This document shows positions 58,104 to 64,000 of a DNA stretch of 64,000 nt, in pieces. The notes under the pieces are model-generated. The model was not told the DNA's origin. It saw only the letters and a program-made list of their open reading frames with translations, and did no database searches. Within the stretch, counting starts at the first letter, position 1, and each line of letters begins with the position of its first letter. The DNA is from Gossypium raimondii (taxonomy: Eukaryota; Streptophyta; Magnoliopsida; Malvales; Malvaceae), in the NCBI RefSeq assembly GCF_025698545.1, contig NC_068565.1:2108001-2172000 (forward strand). Reading direction: 5' to 3'. The position numbers and the translations under genes were made by a program.

Positions 58104-59911
58104 TTCCTATCAACCCTCCATCCTATCTTAAACATGGTAAACTAACCATCTCCGCCACCAACTTGTCCGTGTATCAACAATATATATACAAATCAAAAGA
58201 ATTATTATTTAGGTTTGCCTGACAAAAAAATAAAAAATTACTCTTATCATTTTTTAAGTTATAAGTAGTATAATTATAAACAATACACATTCGAGTCAAT
58301 AATAATCAGAATCAGACATTAAAAAGAATAATTAGACAAAATAATAGAATATATTCGTAGCCAAATTGAAATATCTCTAGAGAGGACCCATAAATTAGAG
58401 AATTAAGCTTAAATAAATTTAGGATAACCTTCACCTAATTTACGTAGGTGAGATTTGAACCTGGAGGCTCAAAAATCCATTAAACTTAAAGTTGACATAG
58501 AGCACAGTTAAAATTGTCCAAATATCAGGTCATCGAGTACCCAATAGACTGGAATCATACAGGCTTAATCCAAGATTTTGTAAAATAATTATTTAATAAA
58601 AAAATATTTTGTACATATTTGTAATTATAAAAATATATAAATATTAGTAAAAAAAATAATAGTAGAGTGAATTTATGATATTAACCCAAACCAAGCTTGA
58701 ATAAGAGTGTTGAGGTGAATTTTGTGAGATGATTTGAGTTGTGCTTGAATCGATACTCTAAATGATGATCTGCAAGACAAGAAGCAGGTCAAAGGGTGTC
58801 GAAGTTTGTTATGTGGAGCACTCTATGATGCTTCAACCAGAGAAACTTGAGGATAAAAGTTAAAATGGTGCAAACTCTGGAGAGAGTTTAATCATACCTG
58901 GTAAATGTTGTGGTATTAGATATTTATAGATTTTACGACACTTGTCCGAAACTGCTCAGGGTTGCCCGATCTGAACATTGCCCGGCCAGTGTCCACATCT
59001 AATTGTAATTCTCATTTGGAGGGTTTGCTCTTCTTCGTAATTTTAGGGCTGTTAGGTCCTGGTTCAATAAGCTGAACAGCTTGAGCTAACAAAAGTTTAT
59101 GGAAGGAATGAGGAGGGTGTTTTGTTCAAGTTTACTAGGCTTGCAGGGTTAGGATCTCTTATAAGGACGTTCAAGCAAATAACCCATTATGGGTTTTTAG
59201 TGATGATTATTGATTTTAGCATTTGAGTTTGAATCTGATTCAAAGAGTCAGCATTGTATCAATGGACGTACTGTCTTTTGTTTTGATACTGGCACATATC
59301 AGTATCTCTATGTTTTAGTAGGTTGTTTTGAGTTTATCGATATTTCTAAATATTTTTCACATATATATTTATAGTCTTATTTTTAGTTGTTTAATAAGTT
59401 ATATATACATTTAAATATTATATATATATATTTAGAATCTATTTTTTAGTTTCTTAATAAATTATATATTATTTTGATAAAATAATAATATACTCACAAA
59501 TATATCTCAATTACATTTATAAAAACATATTTATATGTAAATATAAGTTTTAAAATTATTAATTAAGTTTTTTTCACTGTATTAATTAGGTTAAATAAAT
59601 TAATTTAAGTTTTTAATTTTAAATATAGTTATAGAAAAATTAAGATAGTTAAAATAAATTAGTTTAAAATATCGAAATTTTATACCAACTAGTACGAGAA
59701 CGTATGCACCGGTACAAGTTGAAATTGACCGGAACAGACAAAAACACATCGAAATGGTCAAAATGCACCGAAGTTTTGACCAAAATGAAACACAAATTAC
59801 TTGGAACCAATTTAGGACTGGAACGGTACAATACCGACTACCATGATTTGAATCCACACATTTTGACTTTTGAGTATTAAAAAAGTCAGGTTGAGAACCA
59901 CCGTTGTTGAT
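58104..59911. other. Intergenic DNA with possible SINE and LTR remnants
   Basis: On the reverse strand, 58,440-58,475 contains 'gcctccaggttcaaatctcacc', a B-box-like motif, so a decayed SINE is possible. 58,690-59,190 is more complex ('gatgatctgcaagacaagaagcagg', 'cttcaaccagagaaacttgagg', 'ttgcccgatctgaacattgcccgg') and reads like a retrotransposon LTR piece, without identifiable ends. 59,330-59,660 is AT-rich; a 114-codon minus-strand frame at 59,600-59,944 has no domain. Confidence 0.35.
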
Positions 59912-60040
59912 CCTTTGGTTAAGGGTGTTCACCTTGTTATCCATATCATTGGTTTGAGTCGCAAGAATTGTCTATTTATGATGTGTGTTGGTAGTAATTT
60001 GCTCTCACCAGTGATGTGTGAGTTGTATAAAAAAAAAGAT
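59912..60040 (+). mobile_element. tRNA-derived SINE, family S-B
   Basis: A-box-like 'tttggttaagggtgttca', B-box-like 'ggtttgagtc', then 'gtgtgttggtagtaatttgctctcacc' and an A-run. The 5' part matches the copy at 51.7 kb. Confidence 0.6.
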
Positions 60041-60942
60041 TAATTCAAATATTAAGAAACTCGACATCCTACAAACAATATCTCAAATTGATCAGGCTCG
60101 ATAATAAATTTAATTAATATTCAATTAAAAAAAAGTGTGGAAACCAAGTACCCAACAAATAACATGTCCCAATAATCCCAATGTCTATACTCATTTGGAA
60201 TTATTATAAATGTGACTACTTCCATCCAAAACAACGAAATTTAGAACCATTAACCCTTCGTTCCAATATAATATATCTTCATCGAGTACCATGAAATGCC
60301 TTTATATATAATATGAGACATAAAATAAACATTTGCATCCACTTTGATATTCCCAATCCATTTTACCTATAGCCTACTTAGTTTCCACAATGAAAATTTT
60401 GCATTTGACTTCGAATTTCAACTGCTCGAAGTTGACTTTTTTTTGGGTAGATATTGCATTTTTCAATCTTATACAAAAACAATTAAAATATAAAATATGA
60501 AATTCAAAACTGTACAAATTTCGAGTTAACATTTAACGTGAAAGTATAATTTTTCGTTAAAACATAAATAATTATATTTATTATGTGCAAAATTAAATTA
60601 AAATTAAAGTTTTATTTATATAATTATATAAATAAAATAAAATCCATGTAAATATAATTGGCCCAACAAATAAAAGTCTCAGGTAAATCTAGAATTTTTT
60701 TAGTGAGGCCGAATTGAAATACAAATTTTGAGAGATCGAAATATAATTTTATTATTTATTAATTTATGATTTCATTATTTTGAAGGACTAAACAGATATT
60801 TTTCATTTTGAGGAATTAAAATGCAATTTATTCATATATTAAATTATAATTCCATCATTTATACAAAAATATAATTTTTTAATTTGGGGGCTAAGAGCCT
60901 AAGATCCACCTCTACATTTAAACACCCTGCTAATATGTAAAA
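60041..60942. other. AT-rich intergenic DNA with 'gggYgaagcc' family remnant
   Basis: 60,680-60,915 ('gtaaatctagaatttttttagtgaggccgaattgaaat...ggactaaacagatatttttc...atttgggggctaagagccta') is a diverged copy of the 'gggYgaagcc' family. Nothing is recognised in the remainder. Confidence 0.4.
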
Positions 60943-61369
60943 GGCATAATGACTTATTTAACCCTCAAAGTTTATAAAACAAATAGCCTTACATTTAATT
61001 TTTCACTTCTTTTAGTCCTTAAATTTGCATTGTTTGTCAAATCACCCCAAAATGGATAGAAAAATTAACAATGTTGATGTGGCATCCATGTGGCATTAAT
61101 TAATTTTTTAAATATTAAACACATTTTTTATAATTTTTATATTTTTTATAAAAAATTAAAATTTTCTAATTTTAAAATTAATTAATTACTGACATGGCAA
61201 TCCATGCGTATGCGACGTCAGCAAAGTTAACAAACATGAACTTTTCCTTTTATTTTGGAGTGATTTGACAAACATCATAAATTTAATGATTAAAAGAGAC
61301 AAAAAATTAAATGAAAGTCTAAAATAATTTTTTTTTATAAATTTAAAGAGCCAAATAAATTATTATCCC
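60943..61369. mobile_element. Foldback (Mutator-like) MITE with 9-bp TSD
   Basis: 427 bp. 'ggcataatgacttatttaac' pairs with 'ccaaataaattattatccc'. The inner 'tttgtcaaatcaccccaaaatgga' pairs with 'attttggagtgatttgacaaa', and 'gacatggcaatccatg' faces 'catccatgtggc'. Flanks 'tatgtaaaa' (60,934-60,942) and 'tatataaaa' (61,370-61,378) match at 8 of 9. Confidence 0.8.
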
Positions 61370-61378
61370 TATATAAAA

Positions 61379-62289
61379 TATATAATTATAATACATATAC
61401 GAATATTTACTACTATTGAATCTACCTTTCATGTAGGCAAATGAAATTTTTTTTTTTTTATGAAATGTGATTATCCCTAGCAAGGCTAATTCCACAATAT
61501 ATTTTGTTTTAGGTCTTAAACCTATAGGTATATTTAATATTTTTGAAATGTAAATCTCCCTAGCTAAGCTAATTCCATTATATATGGCTCTTAGGTCTTA
61601 TATAATGGCAGGCCCTTTAGAAGAGGACAATATTCCATTGGAAAATTGGACCATACTCTTTTAATAAAACCACAAAACCCATGTGCCATTTGTTCAATCC
61701 ACATTGAATTTTGATTTTTTCACAATGAATTCATGAAAATTTAAAAAATGGGTTGCGACATGGAGAGAGAATTTGAGCCAATTGGGTGTTAAAGATTCTT
61801 AGACCATATCATTACAAAATATTTAAAAAATAATTTAAATTAATAACTTTATGTATTCTACAATTAAATTCAATAAATTTTTTTAAAAATATGGTCGAAT
61901 TTAGTTCAATATTTTATTGAATAATCCGACTTTTAAACAGGAATTTAATATTTTCAACTTCCTTTTTGACACCTTTATATTTTATGGTAGGAATTGTTTG
62001 AGTGGGTCACATTGGATAGGCGCTCCAATTTCATGTGATTGAATTCAATACACTTTCATTGTTAACCTGTTGAAATTAATTACACATTCCATGTGAAAAG
62101 GATATATATATATATATATATTGTTTCGTGAATATAATTTATGAAAGATGAGTATTAATCTCAAGAACTTTCAAATAATTATTTGAAAAAAAAAACTCAA
62201 TTAATTTTTTTATATTAAATGAGATAAAAAATATACTTTTTAACATTAATCTCATTATAGGTTCTTATCATATTTGTTGTTACAATGTC
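61379..62289. other. AT-rich intergenic DNA
   Basis: No gene. It includes a short direct repeat ('atccctagcaaggctaattccac' at about 61,473 and 'ctccctagctaagctaattccat' at about 61,555) and an (AT)n run at 62,101-62,121. Confidence 0.5.
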
Positions 62290-62419
62290 TAGAACTATCC
62301 ATATAGCCCATTCTCAACTCTTAAATAGGAGGATAACGCACTTCAACACGCTCGAACTTACTTATTCCTGTATTGATAATAATGTTGATGCCAATCGAGC
62401 TAACATTCGATCAAAATCC
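62290..62419 (-). mobile_element. tRNA-derived SINE, family S-A
   Basis: The reverse strand reads 'gttagctcgattggcatcaa' (A box), 'cattattatcaatacaggaataagta', 'agttcgagcgtg' (B box) and 'ttgaagtgcgttatcctcctatttaagagttgagaatgggctatatggatagt'. The A and B boxes are better preserved here than at 0.7 kb. Confidence 0.78.
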
Positions 62420-63046
62420 AATTATTAAAAGAATGGAACTTGTTATTTTATGTAAACTTTAGCTAAAAGGAATATTTTATTTGGAAAATTATGAAGTGTA
62501 ATGATTGATTTTTATTATCTTTATTAAAATGTATTTTTATAGAATGTTTAAAATTATAACCCCATTTAAAAACTAACTTCCTTTTAAAAAATTAACTTAA
62601 TTTTCTCCTATAATTAAAAAACATCTTTTGACCCTAAAATTTTGTAAATTCTAAATTAAAGATAGTAATCAATGAAAGGGTTTTTCAGTTATCCAAAAAT
62701 TTCAGTTCAATATCATAAATCATTACTACAAAAGTCTAATTTAAATTCAAAAAACCCAAAATTGATTTAAGAACATTTTAAACCCTAAAAAACAATTAAC
62801 AAAAAAGAAGAAGAAGGTAAAATAACCTTTAGAAATTCTCAATGATATTTAACATCAAATTAGCCAAAATGGCAAAAGCCCCAACAATACTCTTTTCTTC
62901 CCACCAACTGATCCACTTTCAAAATAAACTTCTTAACCGCTCCACCTTTCAATTTTACATTATTTCTTCTCTCATAATCCCATGTTTTGATTCATTCAAT
63001 TCTTAGGCTTTACCCTTTTTTCTTTTTGTTTTTCAATCTTCAAACA
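62420..63046. promoter_or_regulatory. Upstream region of the DnaJ-domain gene
   Basis: AT-rich to about 62,860, then pyrimidine-rich sequence ('ttctttttgtttttcaatcttcaaac') immediately before the ATG at 63,047, typical of a plant leader. No clear TATA box. Confidence 0.4.
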
Positions 63047-64000
63047 ATGGGGAGAATTGGGTTTGAATCATTATTAGATTCTAAATCACAGTTGGTACTG
63101 GAAATTTGCTCCATTTCAACAACAAACCCCATTGCATGTTCTCACAGGCACCATATCGAACACCTTGTAAAGTCACCTTTCATTGACTGGTATCGTCTCC
63201 TTGGAGTATGTTTTTTCGTTTTTCAGGCTTTTAAATGAATCTTTTGAACATAATATTCAAATTCAACCCTTTTTTTTTCGGGGGGGGGGGGGATTATTTG
63301 ATTTGGTTCATGATCTTTCCTTTGCAGGTTGCAGAAGATGCCGGATCAGAGCTTATCAAAAGGCGTTATCATAAACTTGGTAGGCTTTTTTAATCAATGC
63401 CAGAAATTGAAATTTTTGCATATGTTTTATAACTGATATATATTCGTCATTGTGTTGTTGAAAAAGGGTTGTTTTTGTTTTCTGGTTTTTGTACTTTGCA
63501 GCTTTGCAACTTCATCCTGATAAGAATAAGCATCCAAAAGCTGATGTTGCCTTCAAGCTTGTCTCAGAGGTTAGATTACACTTTCATTGCCTTTTTTCTT
63601 TCTTTATTTCTTTTGGTGGGGTTGTATATTGTTGAAGAAAAATAGAAAGTACCGAAATTGCTAACCTTTCTGATTGCATTGTGGGTCGTGTTTATCGTAA
63701 TTATGGATTTAACGAATATTATCACAATCAATTATAATAACTAGAAATAAAAAATATCAAAACCTAAGGTAATCTATTTAAAATTCTTTGGATTATTTAA
63801 TATTGAGTTAATTTTGAATTCGAATTATTTCCGGTCTAAGCCGGTTAACGTTTTGGCTTGGGGCTTTGAAATGAGGTCTTGCTCATTTTAGGTTAGTATT
63901 GTTTGAAGTTTAGGATGGATAATTTATGATAAAAATTGAGCTAAACTGATTCAAATTTTCGAGTTCCAAGCAGAATCAATCGTCCAATTAAACCTAATCA
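63047..64000 (+). CDS. DnaJ (Hsp40) domain protein, 5' part only
   Basis: J-domain co-chaperone gene that runs off the right edge. Three coding exons are visible: 63047-63205, 63328-63379, 63502-63569. They join in frame for 93 codons, and the third intron continues past the window end. After a 46-residue N-terminal extension (MGRIGFESLLDSKS...), the J domain starts at DWYRLLGVAEDAG. It continues through IKRRYHKLALQLHPDKNKHPKADVAFKLVSE, with the HPD motif intact in HPDKN. That layout (short N-terminal region, then a J domain with KNKHP) suits plant type-C DnaJ proteins, often with a later DUF3444 region, but that part is not in the window. Intron 1 contains a T8-C-G13 homopolymer junction. 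Confidence 0.88.

Noticed and set aside
59600-59944. 114-codon minus-strand frame
   Set aside because: Composition is repeat-like, there is no domain, and its start overlaps the SINE at 59.9 kb.
1-64000. A new multi-gene system, operon-like cluster or biosynthetic cluster
   Set aside because: The neighbouring genes belong to unrelated, well-known families, have independent promoters and separate functions, and show no shared pathway.

Overview
Organism and overall character. This is nuclear DNA from a flowering plant, almost certainly a eudicot. The genes are split by AT-rich GT-AG introns and spread over very AT-rich intergenic DNA. The proteins are plant-type: a RALF peptide, a PX-PH phospholipase D zeta, an ATL RING-H2 ligase and an ESD4/ULP1 SUMO protease. 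The repeat families (GC-rich 8-bp-TSD elements, foldback elements, 'gggYgaagcc' elements) look to me like those of Malvaceae such as cotton. That last step is inference and needs a database search.

Layout. (1) 0.7-1.4 kb: a RALF peptide gene. (2) 3.5-7.1 kb: a nine-exon SUMO protease. (3) 9-12.1 kb: translation factor eIF2 gamma, eight coding exons, probably with a leader intron. (4) 13.2-16.6 kb: a seven-exon FAHD1-type acylpyruvase/oxaloacetate decarboxylase. (5) 16.6-20.5 kb: repeats plus a small GC-richer island that may be a non-coding or broken gene. (6) 20.5-21.4 kb: a single-exon ATL RING-H2 E3. (7) 21.4-34.1 kb: gene-free repeat land. (8) 34.1-41.8 kb: a 20-exon PLD zeta gene. (9) 43.8-46.7 kb: an AIG2/GGCT-fold protein gene with an eight-exon structure and two G-boxes in the promoter. 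(10) 52.9-47.4 kb, minus strand: a seven-exon class 3 lipase. (11) 53-63 kb: a repeat-rich gene desert. (12) 63.0 kb to the end: the 5' part of a DnaJ-domain gene that runs off the window.

How the genes relate. There is no operon or cluster logic: each gene is an independent housekeeping, signalling or lipid gene with its own promoter. Splice models for every multi-exon gene were built by eye. All are in frame, and the lengths I get (eIF2 gamma 464 aa, PLD zeta 1106 aa, lipase 640 aa, FAHD1 225 aa) fit the families.

What is most notable. No new gene system is evident. The strongest signal outside the genes is small non-autonomous DNA transposons whose target-site duplications can be read directly. 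Three GC-rich elements have perfect 8-bp duplications (hAT-like). At least six foldback elements have 9-bp duplications (Mutator-like), three of them perfect and three differing at one base; a seventh matches at seven of nine. Three of the seven lie inside introns. One foldback insertion even has its empty site 260 bp away in a duplicated copy. Four copies of one tRNA-derived SINE are also present. Two genes (FAHD1 and PLD zeta) have competing splice acceptors that would create premature stops.
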